Assembly (NCBI GenBank): GCA_037962975.1 | Contig: CM075669.1 | Span: 110,624,501-110,688,500 of the forward strand | DNA from: Clitoria ternatea | Lineage: Eukaryota > Streptophyta > Magnoliopsida > Fabales > Fabaceae | Reading direction: 5' to 3' | DNA length: 64,000 nucleotides | Shown here: piece by piece, positions 54,109 through 64,000 of the stretch | Layout: the number at the start of each line of letters is the position of its first letter | Numbering within the stretch: position 1 is the first letter of the stretch | Program-made: the position numbers and the translations under genes | Notes under the pieces: model-generated | Databases searched by the model: none | What the model was told of the DNA's origin: nothing | The model's input: the letters and a program-made list of their open reading frames with translations, nothing else

Positions 54109-54893
54109 TCAAAATGAAAAGAAAATAGAAATAATTGGGTTGCGTCCCAAAAAGCGCTTGTTTATCATCCTTAGCTTGACGCTTGAGCAATTGTTTAACA
54201 GGTTCATGCAGATGGATGAGAGTGGTGAGTTTCTATATGCTTCTTCATCATCAAGTCCTTTAACTGTGCACATTAAAGCTCTTTCAAGAGAACTTAAATG
54301 TTGCACTTTATTAGCTTCTTGCAAAACCACTTCATCTTTTATAACAATTTTAAAACAACTTTGCTTATTTGCAGCATGTCTCATTGCTTCAAAAACATCA
54401 AAGTTAACCTCTTCATCTTGAACTCTTATTTTTGACTTCCCATCATCAATATCTATGATGACTTTTGCATAAATGGTCTTCCTAAAATGAGAGGCACTTC
54501 AGAATCTTCCTCTATATCCATGATTATAAAGTCCACTGGAAACATGAATTTTTCTACTTTCACCAAAACATCCTCTGCTACTCCATATGGAAATTTCACT
54601 GATCGGTCAGCCAATTGCAGAGTCATTCTTATTGGTTTAATCTCTAGATTACCTATCCTTTTCAACATGGATAATGGCATTAAATTGATACTAGCTCTAA
54701 GGTCTAACAATGCTTTTTCCACTAGCAAATTGCCAATGGTAACAGGAATTGTGAAACTTCCTGGATCCTTGGTTTTCTGAGGTAATGCTTTTTGAATGAT
54801 GGCACTACACCTAGCTTCTAGTTCAACGGTTTCTTTAAAAAAACTCTTTTTCTTGGTCAACCAATCCTTCATAAATTTTACATATGTAGGCAT
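54109..54893 (-). pseudogene. Protease remnant of A2
   Basis: Reads MPTYVKFMKDWLTKKKSF, then GSFTIPVTIGNLLVEKALLD and ASINLMPLSMLKRIGNLEIK, then VPLILGRPFMQ. The active site is LLDLRASINL where the family has DLGAS, so the catalytic glycine is replaced by arginine. After a frame change the downstream QDEEVNFDVFEAMRHA-type linker (about 54380-54430) continues to a stop at 54109 without RT. Confidence 0.82.
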
Positions 54894-56602
54894 TTACTCC
54901 ATATCCATAAATGGAACATTAATCTGCAACCTTTTGAAGATGTCCATGAATCTAGCAAATTGCCTCTCCTTATCATGCTTTGAAGGCTTTTTAGGATAAG
55001 GCACACTTTTTAACCGTGGAATTTCTTCATCAACTTTTGCCTTTCCTTTTTCACTCTCACTCTTTTTCTTTATTCTTATTTACATCTTCACTCTTTTTTC
55101 TTCTTTTTCTTTTTCTCTTTCTTTTTCTTTTTCTTTCAAAATCTCTACTTCCTCTTTTTCTTTTTCAGTCAACTCACATCTTACTGTTTTTCCACTGTGG
55201 GTTACCACAGCTTTGCATTGCTCCTTAGGATTCTGCTCAGTGTTGGCTCCATACTGAGGTCTCTGCTGTTCAGTAATTTGGCGAGCTAGTTGTCCCACCC
55301 ACGTTTCCAAGTTCCTGATGGATGCCTCAGTGTTCTTTTGATTTGTTAGAGAAGCTTGCATAAACTTTTCCAAGGTGTCCTCCATTCTGGAAGTTCCCTC
55401 CATCAAAGAAGGATAGTTGCTTTGATAAGGTTTATTTGACGAGCTTTACTCCTGCTTCCATCCTTGGCCCTAATTTTGATTGTTTCTCCAACCCTGAAAT
55501 GGTTGGTTAGAAAAATTTGAATTAAAATTACCTAACCTCCTTTGGTTGTTCGTGTAATGTATAGCTTCTTCTTGTGAGCCACAGTTCCCATTTGGATGAT
55601 CTCCTCCATAGAAATCACATGTTGCAGGCATTTATTGATGCACTGGTTGTGATGATTGCACTATATGTAATTGCTATGGAAGTTTGGCTATCTTTTGAGT
55701 TAATCCTTCCATTTGTTGAGTTAGAATTTTATTCTAAGCCAAAATAGCATCTGTGGTGTTCAAGTCAAGGATTCCTTTTCTTTGAGTTTGCTGACGGTCA
55801 TGTTTAGCTTGATAATCTCTTGAAGATAAAGCTTCTATTATCCTTGTAGCATCCATTGTCATCATTGTTCCTCCTGCTGCTGCATCCAATATCATTTTGG
55901 TATCCGCCCTTAGTCCGCTGTAGAAGATATTAAGTTATGCAATATCTTTAAATCCATGGTTTGGGCATTTCCTGAGCAGTGATTTAAAATATTCCCATGC
56001 CTCACAGAAAGGTTCATCTTGGCCTTATTTAAATGTTGTAATGTCTGACTTGGCCTTAATGAATCTAGATGGAGGAAAGAATCTTTGTAGGAACTTTTCT
56101 TCAACTATGTTCTAGCAGTTTAAAATTTCGTTTGGATGAGATTGTAACCATTCCTTTGCTTTACGTGCTAAAGAGAAAGGAAATAATCTTAAATATGCAG
56201 CATCAACAACATCTTGGTCAAATCCTGTTGTTCCAACCAATTCATAGAAAGTTGCCAAGTGAGTGTATGGATCTACACTTAACATTCCAGTAAATTGGTG
56301 TGAACTAATCAAACTAAGAAATGCTGGTTTCATTTCTAGTGCTCTGACAGTGTTTGGAATCGCAATGCTTAACAAATGTCTTAGCCCTTGCTGTAAAGCA
56401 TAGTCTCCTAGTGTTCTCCTTGGTGGATTTTGATTATGGCTATTATCATCTGCCATTTGTCAACAAGTGTAGAAGAAGAGGTTTCGCCTGTGTGGAAACT
56501 TTGCTTTTTCTTTGCTTTCTTGATTTTCTTGAGTAGCCTGTTTATTTCTGGGTCAAATGCAAGTTGCTCTTTTGATCCCTGTCCTCTTAAAAGCATAAAC
56601 AC
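54894..56602 (-). pseudogene. Gag remnant of A2
   Basis: The start region reads MADDNSHNQNPPRRTLGDYA (ATG at 56456), then SSHQFTGMLSVDPYTHLATF and RLFPFSLARKAKEWLQSHPN, then a stop. Further pieces in other frames include AWEYFKSLLRKCPNHG (about 55990), LDAAAGGTMMTMDAT, a degenerate knuckle CDFYGGDHPNGNC (about 55600) and MEGTSRMEDTLEKFMQASLT (about 55400). It is followed by a lysine- and glutamate-rich stretch at 55080-55200. At least six stops are present. It is more decayed than the Gag of the neighbouring Athila tandem, while its LTRs are similar to each other. Confidence 0.8.
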
Positions 56603-56711
56603 TTACTAAAACAAGGTTACCACATGTAAAATGAAAATCAAAATAACAAGATAAATAATGAAATATTCACAAGGTCTATCAACTCAAACTAAATTTCCAA
56701 ACTTGAATCGC

Positions 56712-56729
56712 TCCCCGGCAATGGCGCCA
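56712..56729 (-). other. Primer-binding site, tRNA-Asp type (A2)
   Basis: TCCCCGGCAATGGCGCCA on the plus strand differs by one base from the tRNA-Asp(GTC) 3' end. It is five bases from the LTR border. Confidence 0.85.
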
Positions 56730-56734
56730 AAACT

Positions 56735-58320
56735 TGGTAAAGAATTTCTTGTAATGGTTAAGGGTGATGGTTTTAGTTTGTGATATGGTGAAAAGAATCA
56801 AGTTTGTATAATATGAAATATTCATTCCAAGTTTAACACGGAAGTTGTAGTGATAGAAGGATGTCGTTCCACTAAGGGGTGATTAACTAGGAAACTTAGA
56901 TGTATAAATTGACTTGACCAAAAGCTTGTATTTTGAGTTTTTAAACAATTTATGATGACTAAAATTAAACTAAAGGTAATAAGCTTTAATAAGAGAAGTA
57001 ACAATAATGCAAAGTTGAATGGAGATCAAATATGTAAAGTTGGGATTGGTTTCATCTATCTCACCTTTCGTACGTTGTGCAAATCAGCATATATGGAACT
57101 TGAAATGACAATTTTTACGTCACAATCAAAGTCATTTGCATCGATCCCTCGACTACAAAATTTATAAGAGTGGTTCCAAACTGTTGATCCCTCAATCACC
57201 TTGAAACCATTCCAGCCTTATCGATGGATTCTTTAGACGTTTGTTACACTAGATACTATCCCTAGCAGCTACCGTAACAAGCATTTAATTCAGATCTGTT
57301 TTCAAAAGTTATTTCCCAATACACTTAAGAAAACCAAAGTCAAGAAAATAGAGATCAAGTATTCTCAGGTATTAAGCATAAAATGAAACACAAAAATCAT
57401 CAATTCTCATTACCATACATGCAGAAGTACACCAATAGTATGTTGGGTTTGAATTGATTACAACTAATCCCAATGAATGAATTAGCTACACATGAATGTC
57501 ATGTTGGAGGAACAATACAACAAAAATTTCTCAGAAGGGATTGTTAAGTGTTGAAGAAGAGTAGAGTCTGGGAGTCTTGAAGTGAGGAAGTGTCTCTGGT
57601 CTTTTATACTAAAAGTCTCGCTCAAGCTTATTCTTCCTTCGCTTAAGCGAGACCCCACTTGTTGATAGCTCATGCAGAAGTGGTCAGAAAAATACAGAAA
57701 CATGCAGAAGTGGATGTGCTGGGATTGCACCATTGGCCAATAATTAATTAGATGACCCATTACCTTCAGATTACGCTCAAGTGCCAGTGGTCATGCTCAA
57801 GCGTGAGGGGTCCTGATGCTCTCTGACTTGTTCACGCTTGAGCGCAAGGCTCAAGCTTAAGCTTCTATTGTTCCACGCTCAAGCGTCCCATGTCATGCTC
57901 AAGCGTGGGAGGTCCTAATGCTCTCTAGCTTGTTTACACTTAAGCTTGCTTGCTCAAGCTTAAGCTTGCTTTGCTCAAGCTCAAGCTCGCTGACTTTACA
58001 TTCTCAGATTCCACGCATAAGCTTTCTCAAGCTTAAGCTTACTTTGCTCAAGCTTAAGCTTGGTTGTTCAAGCTTAAGCTTGTTTTTTCAAGCTTAAGCT
58101 TGCTTTGCTCAAGCTCAAGCTTGCTGGCTTTCTTGTTGAATTTCCTATAACTTTTCCTGTAACTTTCCAAGAGTTTTAAAACAATTTTTCCTTTATATAC
58201 ATATCCATCACTACTTGAAAGATTCATGCTCAATTCCTTCTATTATTCATCAATCAGCTTAAATCTTTACAAAATTAGTTTAAATAAGTCTTGAAATCAA
58301 TGCTTAATCAACACTCATCA
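56735..58320 (-). repeat. 5' LTR of A2
   Basis: 1586 bp with the same borders as the 3' LTR. TATA box at about 57600-57610. The motif array at 57770-58130 is shorter than in the 3' LTR. One unit at about 57640 reads TTCGCTTAAGCGAGACC, the form typical of LTRs Y and Z. Confidence 0.9.
57770..58130. repeat. Palindromic motif array, core GCTYRAGC, in A2 5' LTR
   Basis: The counterpart of 51595-52080, about 120 bases shorter; one block of AAGCTTAAGCTT units is missing or gained. Copy-number change between two LTRs that were identical at insertion shows the array is unstable. Confidence 0.9.
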
Positions 58321-58325
58321 TGAAC
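58321..58325. other. Target-site duplication TGAAC, right copy
   Basis: Matches 50574-50578. Confidence 0.9.
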
Positions 58326-60044
58326 CGATCTTGTTTTTATGGCATATATGTTTAAAAGTTTTAATTTTGAATGCTACCTCCTAAATGGTTAAAAATGTTT
58401 CACATTCTGCCATTATTACTTTTGAAAAAGGGTGTCACCTAGCTTGCGTTTATGGGCAAGTTACGGGAGTCAAAACGGTTTATACCCATTGAAGCGTTGG
58501 GGTAACTGCTTATTTGAAAAGATGAAAATTCTCCTAGATTGGGCCTATAAATGTTAGAGTATCTATTTCATTTATGCAATTACATCAAAGATTACTTTAG
58601 CTTCGGCATATAACTATTATTATTCATAAACTTGCTTCATGTTTTATAATCGAGGTGCCCCTCTAACCTTGCCTTTGCTTTTCCTTATCTTAAAAATAGT
58701 TATTCTTAACAAGCTTGACGGTGGTAAAAGGAATGGTTCCTTAATGGTTACTCCAGGGGTCATTTCCTGGTTCATTGTCTAGGGTGTCGGGCTCATAAGC
58801 TTTGGTGCCCTGGCATGGCGTTGGTCAAGTTACACTGAATGTCGTCCTAATTCAAAGGAGATTGATGAGGGAGTTAATTGAGAGTATGCAACAACTCTAA
58901 GAGGATACAAGCTTTGATTCCTCTAACAAGGGCTTCGAGGAAGTCAAATAGAAGGTGGAAAATTCATATATTCTTATTTCCTTAAGTGACTCAAGGGAAA
59001 AATCAATGTCTTTTGAAGATTTTGCAGAATCTATTGTTAGAGAGGGTAGGAATTCAGTTGATCCGGGGTTGGGAAGCAGCGAGATATTATACCACGAGAT
59101 TATCTAGGATAAATGGTTGAAGGAAGATCACTACTTCTGGGTATATCTCGAGTACCAAACAACACCATTTGGTCTTGACTTTTAACACATCAGCGATATC
59201 TTAAAGATACATAATATATAGTTAACCCCAAAAAGAGAGGCTATAATTTGTTGATTCCTCATGAAGACCATAGAATATATAGGCTTTACGAGCCTACAAA
59301 ATTTTACGTATGCCTGTTCCATTTGAAAACGCTAAAAGTTGAGGTCCCTTTCAATGATTTTCAGGTTGATATTTTGAGTTTTCTAAGAGTGGCACCAAAA
59401 TTGATGTCAATGCTTGGGATACGTCAGGGCCTTTGAGCCTAATATTATGAGTTCGAGCCTATGCTGGCTTTCTTTTTTAATATTTTTGAAGTTTTAGGAA
59501 CCTAGAGCCTAAAGGTGGCTTGGGATTGGTGGCATTGAGGGCTTATAAGAATTAGCCAATATTCAAAGGCTATATCGAGTCCATAAAAACTTTTTCTCAA
59601 AGTTATAGAAATTTCTTCCTCAAAATAAGGGTGAACAATGATTAGAGATACCCTTGGATAGGTGAGGATGGCACGCCTACCATTAGGACAAAGTGAAGCT
59701 GTGAACAATAGTTACTGAATGTCGGTGCCTATCATGTTGGCAATCATGAATTAGGGGGAAGAGTCTAAGATAGTTAGGGCTATCCTATTGAAGGTTGTAA
59801 GGATGGGTAAAGACAAGGAGTCGTTCCTATGTCAGAGGATCATTGATTCAAATGTTGATGCTTTAGATGTATACTTAGATATGCAAGCCTCCTTTTGAGA
59901 TGCATATTCACTTTTGACTTGCATATTTTTAACTGTTCTTTTCTTATTACAAGAGCTAGGATGTCAGATGCCTTCAAGGTCAGAAGGGAAATGAGAAAAC
60001 AAAAGAAAGGCTAAGGTCAGGACATCGCCCATGAAAGCGCCGTT
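58326..60044 (+). pseudogene. Remnant U, right part, with possible gypsy-type transposon domain
   Basis: Nine codons finish the frame interrupted by A2 (RSCFYGIYV then TAA, 58326-58355). After about 200 bases a TATA-like CTATAAATG lies at 58546. Further on, decayed frames include HEDHRIYRLYEPTKFYVCLF (about 59257) and FHLKTLKVEVPFNDFQVDIL. This pattern resembles the plant domain named putative gypsy-type transposon (Pfam Transposase_28). Many stops are present. The assignment is from memory of the domain pattern and is tentative. Confidence 0.45.
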
Positions 60045-61289
60045 TGTAACCTCCTATTTTTAGAATTTAATTATACTTGTGTATTTTGTTTGGTTTCAGA
60101 TAGTTTAGGGGTATAATTTATTTTTACTGACTTATTTTGAAATTAATATGGAAAATACAGTGTCAGATTCTAGTTGGAGGGGTATACTCAAATTTTAGAT
60201 TCAACTTGTTTATAGAGTCAACTATACCTGAAAGGTACCAATTACCTAACCTAGTTTAATTAAAAAGTGCAATTCTCTCTTTTCCTCATCTCACTCATGT
60301 CACTCTCTCACACCACCACCACATAATCTCATTTCTCACTTTCTCATTCACTCTCCACCTCATATTCATCATTTTCATTCTTCCTTCTCTCTCATTTCTT
60401 CTTCTCCATCACCATAATAAATTCCTCTTCTCCTTTCACTCTCAAAATTTTGTGTTCTCTCTTTTCCTCATCATAAACCCTTTCACTTTATTAAGGCAAA
60501 GGAAAAATCTTTATCCTTATTCTCTTTTTCTTTATATACACAAAGGTAATCATTAAAACCCATGTTCTTTTCATTTATTTTAACCTAGGTTTTGATTTTT
60601 TTAAGCCCATATGATGTTTTACAGCAGTTCTTGGAATTAAACCCATTTCCCTTAAATTTTATGCTTAAAAAAAAGTTTATGGTTGTGTTTGGGTTGTCAA
60701 TTTTTGAGATTATTAGGTATATTATATGTAGATTATAGCTAGAGCTAAGATGATCGTTACTTTATTTAGTGGCTATCTTCCCTAAGGTAAGAAAGATGAG
60801 ATAGTGTAGTGAATAGGTAGAAAATGGATAAAATTATGAGTTTGTTTGTAATATAGTGTTAGATTTCACTTGTTCAAGACATTTCATATTAGATGTTTGT
60901 AAAAATGTGTGAATAAAGTGAGAAAATGGTGAAGTGAAAGGGTTAGAGACTAAAGTGCTTGTGTGTGGATCTATTGTATGAATTGTGAATTGAATCTTCA
61001 AAATTGATGACTAGAGGTGATAATGTATTCTAAAGGTATTTGTAGATAGTATGTTAAATTATAGATACATGTGTGTTGAATGACTTGATAAGTGACATGA
61101 GTGATTACATGAGGGAAGGATAACATATAGTGAATTATGGAAGTTTATGTTTATATTTAAGAAACTAATGTGTTGGATTGAATTTATGAAGTTGATGAAT
61201 ATATTGAAATTGTTTAGTTGGTAGAGTGAATTAAAAGTTTAGATTAGACTTAGGAAATAATGGGTATAAACTTTTTGCATGTATAATAG

Positions 61290-61325
<36 letters not shown>

Positions 61326-62626
61326 CATGAATCTAGTAGCCAAATTATGTAGGAATTGACTTGAAATGGTTCCATATGGAATTGTTTAAGGTTGCTAGCA
61401 AGTCTACCTTGTTTTGCATGAAAAAGGAACAATATCTATATCAAAGGCTGATCCATGGCCATGACAGGTTCCATGGCTAAACCATGGATCATGGTAGAAA
61501 ATATGGCAAGATTTAGGGACTTGGTAGAGGCGACCATGGTCATGGCTTTCCCAAGGCACTAATGAGATCATTTTCACCTTAATGCAAGTGTAAATGCTTT
61601 GTAATTCAGATTCTTTCCTCTTATATACCTATGTTGTAGTCAATGCCTAGCTTGTATAATCTGCTAAAGTATTGCTAAAATTTTAATAGATCCTTGAATA
61701 ATGAGGAGTATGGTAATCATATCGGGCCAAAATACGAATTTATGACTAAGGAAGTAACTTATGGTTGATGATATATGTATGCACAGATTCATATGGAATT
61801 CGATTCAAACTTATGTTGGATGGATATGATTATATCCTAGTAGATTGTGGAATGATCTTATGGTTGTGATGAATTGTCATATTGAGAATTGAATATGTTA
61901 TAATGTTCTATAACTTTAAGAAAATCATCATGCATCATATGCATTAAAGTTGCTCAAAGGGTGTAGGGATCCTTTGGGGGCTTGATGGGAGGTGGCTCTG
62001 GATGAGCAACAGACCCTATGTATATGGTTCCTATAGAAACTGACTCCTCTCAAAGCTTTGTAATGTGTTCTAAGAGAGAGCCCGTAACATAGAGCTATAT
62101 ATGCGTATTGGAGTCACCGATGATGACAGTGTTATAAATGGACGCTTTGATTCGATACCGGTAAAATACTATTAATGATTAAAGATCATTGCATGATTAC
62201 CCACTAGTTATGGATCCATCATAACATCATTCAATTAAAAGTAAAATATCATATAATCGAAACAACCTTGTTTAACATATGCGTCACAATGCATCCTCCT
62301 TACGAATGCAAGTGATTCTTTTGTATTTTGTACTTGTTCTATACCCTATCTCACTTTTCCAATTACTTGTGGTTTAGAATTTGACCAGGGATATGCTTAG
62401 CAATCACTTAGAGAGCTTATTGAAAACACAAGGATATATAGATGTTTTGATGATGTATATGAATATGTACATTAATAGTTTATATGTGTAAATACTTATG
62501 CGTTGATAGTTTTGAATAGTCTATTTTCCCTTGGGTTCTAACTATACTGGTAATGTTTTGATATGATGACTAATGAACATATAATGATGGGTAAGTGATA
62601 TTAATTTATGAAATGTCATGGTGTGA
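60045..62626 (+). repeat. LTR V, plus orientation, right end truncated
   Basis: Starts TGTAACCTCCTATTTTTAG. A pyrimidine-rich leader (60270-60480, CTCTCTCACACCACCACC type) and a GC-richer block at about 61960-62160 resemble parts of LTR Z. It lacks the expected GGTTACA-type end and stops where the inverted LTR V' begins. No polypurine tract precedes it, so it is a solo or truncated LTR. Confidence 0.65.
61291..61323. repeat. (TA)n microsatellite
   Basis: About 16 TA units inside LTR V. A second, shorter run lies at 63338-63360 in the inverted LTR V'. Confidence 0.95.
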
Positions 62627-63329
62627 TGTAACGCCCAAAACTCAAATCATGAATCTCAAGGTAATCTCTAACACGCTATAAAATTCACAGTAATCATGTT
62701 TATGTTTTCAAGGAAATTACCTTGAGATCCATAATCCAAATCCAGGGTTCGCTTAATGATATATCTGATTTACCCTAGTATAACTGTTGTAAACACTATC
62801 ATCATACTCAGGCATCATGCCATGGCATTTCACAAAGTAACATCACTTGCCCATCATTATAAATATTCATTAGTCATTATGTCAAACGACACTATTTACA
62901 ACCTAAAGGTTAACAAACTACTCAAAACTATATACATATAAATATTCACACATATCACTATGTATACACATGCATATATACATCATCAAAACATCTTCTG
63001 TATGTCTATCTGTTTATAATGAGCACTTGAAGTCATCCTCAAGCATATCTCTGATCAAACACTAAACCACAAGTAAACAGAATAGTAGGACAGGGTATAA
63101 AATAAGTACGAAATATAATAGAATCATGCACATTCACAAGAAGGATGCATACAATGCAAATAGAAAGCAAGGTTCTTTTGATTATATAGTATCTTATTTT
63201 TAATTTGAATGATGTTATGATGGATTCATAATTGGTGGATAATCATACAGTGATCTGTAATCAATAATAATATTTTACTAGTACCAAACTGAAGCACCTT
63301 TTGCAACACTGTAACTATCGGTGACTTGG

Positions 63330-63360
<31 letters not shown>

Positions 63361-63642
63361 GTTCTATGTTATGGGCCCCCTCTTAAAAACATACTGTAAA
63401 GCTTTAAAAGGAATTGACTTTTATAGGAAACATATACGTAAGTCTATTGCTTATCTAGAGCTGCCCCTCACCAGACCCATTCAAAGGACCCCTACATCCT
63501 TTGAGCAACTTTAATGCAAATATTGCATGATGCTTTAGTTAACGTTATAGAACATTATACCATATTTAATTCCTAATGTGACAATTCATCATAATCATAA
63601 AGTCACCCATATTCCATTATGTTATTATCATAACCATCCAAT
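62627..63642 (-). repeat. LTR V', minus orientation, cut by an Athila LTR
   Basis: Read on the minus strand this ends GGGCGTTACA at 62627, a proper LTR end for the Y/Z/V family. Its body from about 62810 to 63620 is the inverse complement of about 61840-62620 in LTR V (shared GGATCC-CATCATAACATCATTCAA, AACATAGAGCT and GGTGTAGGGATCCTTTGGG-like phrases). It is interrupted at 63642 by an Athila LTR. Confidence 0.75.
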
Positions 63643-64000
63643 GATAAGTGCTTTATAATACAATAAATTAGGTCTAAATTGCTTAGGATTTTAGTCATTA
63701 TCCACTGTATTTCCTTTATTTATTGCGATTTTTGCTTTATTTCCACTCTAGTCTACTTGGGTATGTTATTTTGCAGGAATTAAGGTAATAAAAGGTCAAA
63801 AACAAGAGAAAAACGACCATAAAATGATAAAGAAACAAGAAGAACAAGCCTAAAGTAGAAAGAACTCTCTTTTTATGCTGAATTCCGACTCAGAATGCTG
63901 AGATCCGACTCAGAATGTTAAAATCCGACTCAGAAATGCTGAAATCCGACTCAAAATGTTAAAATCCGACTCAGAAATGTTGAATTCCGACTCAAAATGA
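63643..64000 (+). repeat. Athila LTR, third copy, plus orientation, running off the window
   Basis: Starts TGATAAGTGCTTTATAATAC and follows the U3 start of LTRs A and B closely, including AAAACAAGAGAAAAACGACC. It then enters a series of ATCCGACTCAGAATG units, the first part of the U3 array. It inserted into V'. Confidence 0.9.

Larger units (their letters stand above)
50579..58320 (-). mobile_element. Athila-type element A2, complete but non-autonomous (gag-pro only)
   Basis: On the minus strand: 5' LTR 58320-56735, primer-binding site 56729-56712, gag remnant, protease remnant, non-coding 3' region, polypurine tract (TTCGGGAGAGTT) next to 52256, 3' LTR 52255-50579. The target duplication TGAAC is perfect. 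Total 7742 bp. No RT, RNase H or integrase sequence is readable, so mobility would depend on enzymes from a relative. Confidence 0.92.

Overview
The window is plant nuclear DNA made almost entirely of nested, decayed transposable elements. I found no intact host gene, tRNA, rRNA or CRISPR array. A eudicot, probably a legume, is the best guess. The evidence is the set of long-LTR Ty3/gypsy lineages (chromovirus, Tat/Ogre, Athila), primer-binding sites matching plant tRNA-Asp, and captured exons of plant-type receptor-kinase and membrane-protein genes. The genus cannot be fixed from this sequence.

Layout, left to right. Element names are mine. (1) 1-5212 is the 3' tip and long right LTR of a chromovirus-like element, Y; it carries two kinds of short-motif array and a 70-82 bp minisatellite. 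(2) Y abuts the middle of the gag of a second chromovirus, X (5213-17309). The X pol is riddled with stops, and its 3' LTR is split by a third element, Z (about 9600-14560), which is related to Y. (3) 17310-33232 is a Tat/Ogre-type element, W. It has gag, protease, an intron-like gap, RT, two RNase H domains, integrase and a 3' LTR. A 4954-bp CACTA transposon (18738-23691, target duplication TCA) sits in its gag and carries captured plant gene fragments. (4) 33233-35395 holds a duplicated Ty1/copia RNase H end and a truncated copia LTR. (5) 35396-50496 is an Athila tandem array on the minus strand: LTR, gag-pol, LTR, then a second truncated gag-pro. (6) 50579-58320 is a second Athila-type element, A2, on the minus strand with a perfect 5-bp target duplication (TGAAC). 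It keeps gag-pro remnants but no pol. It is inserted in an older coding remnant, U. (7) 60045-63642 is a pair of related LTRs in inverted orientation. The right one is cut by another Athila LTR, which starts at 63643 and runs off the end.

The most unusual theme concerns the LTRs. Several carry dense arrays of short motifs, three of them palindromic or inverted-repeat, and two of the array types occur in LTRs of different lineages. One is a palindrome with core GCTYRAGC (forms CTCGCTCAAGCGAG, CACGCTTAAGCGTG, CAAGCTTAAGCTTG), found in Y, Z and A2. The other is CCGAGTG, found in Y and in the Athila tandem. In the two Athila families the arrays lie just upstream of a TATA box. This looks like modular U3 sequence shared between retrotransposon lineages. 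The second notable item is the gene-capturing CACTA element.

Most reading frames contain frameshifts and nonsense codons, so the region is best read as silenced heterochromatic repeat DNA. All lineage names rest on motif recognition and not on a database search.
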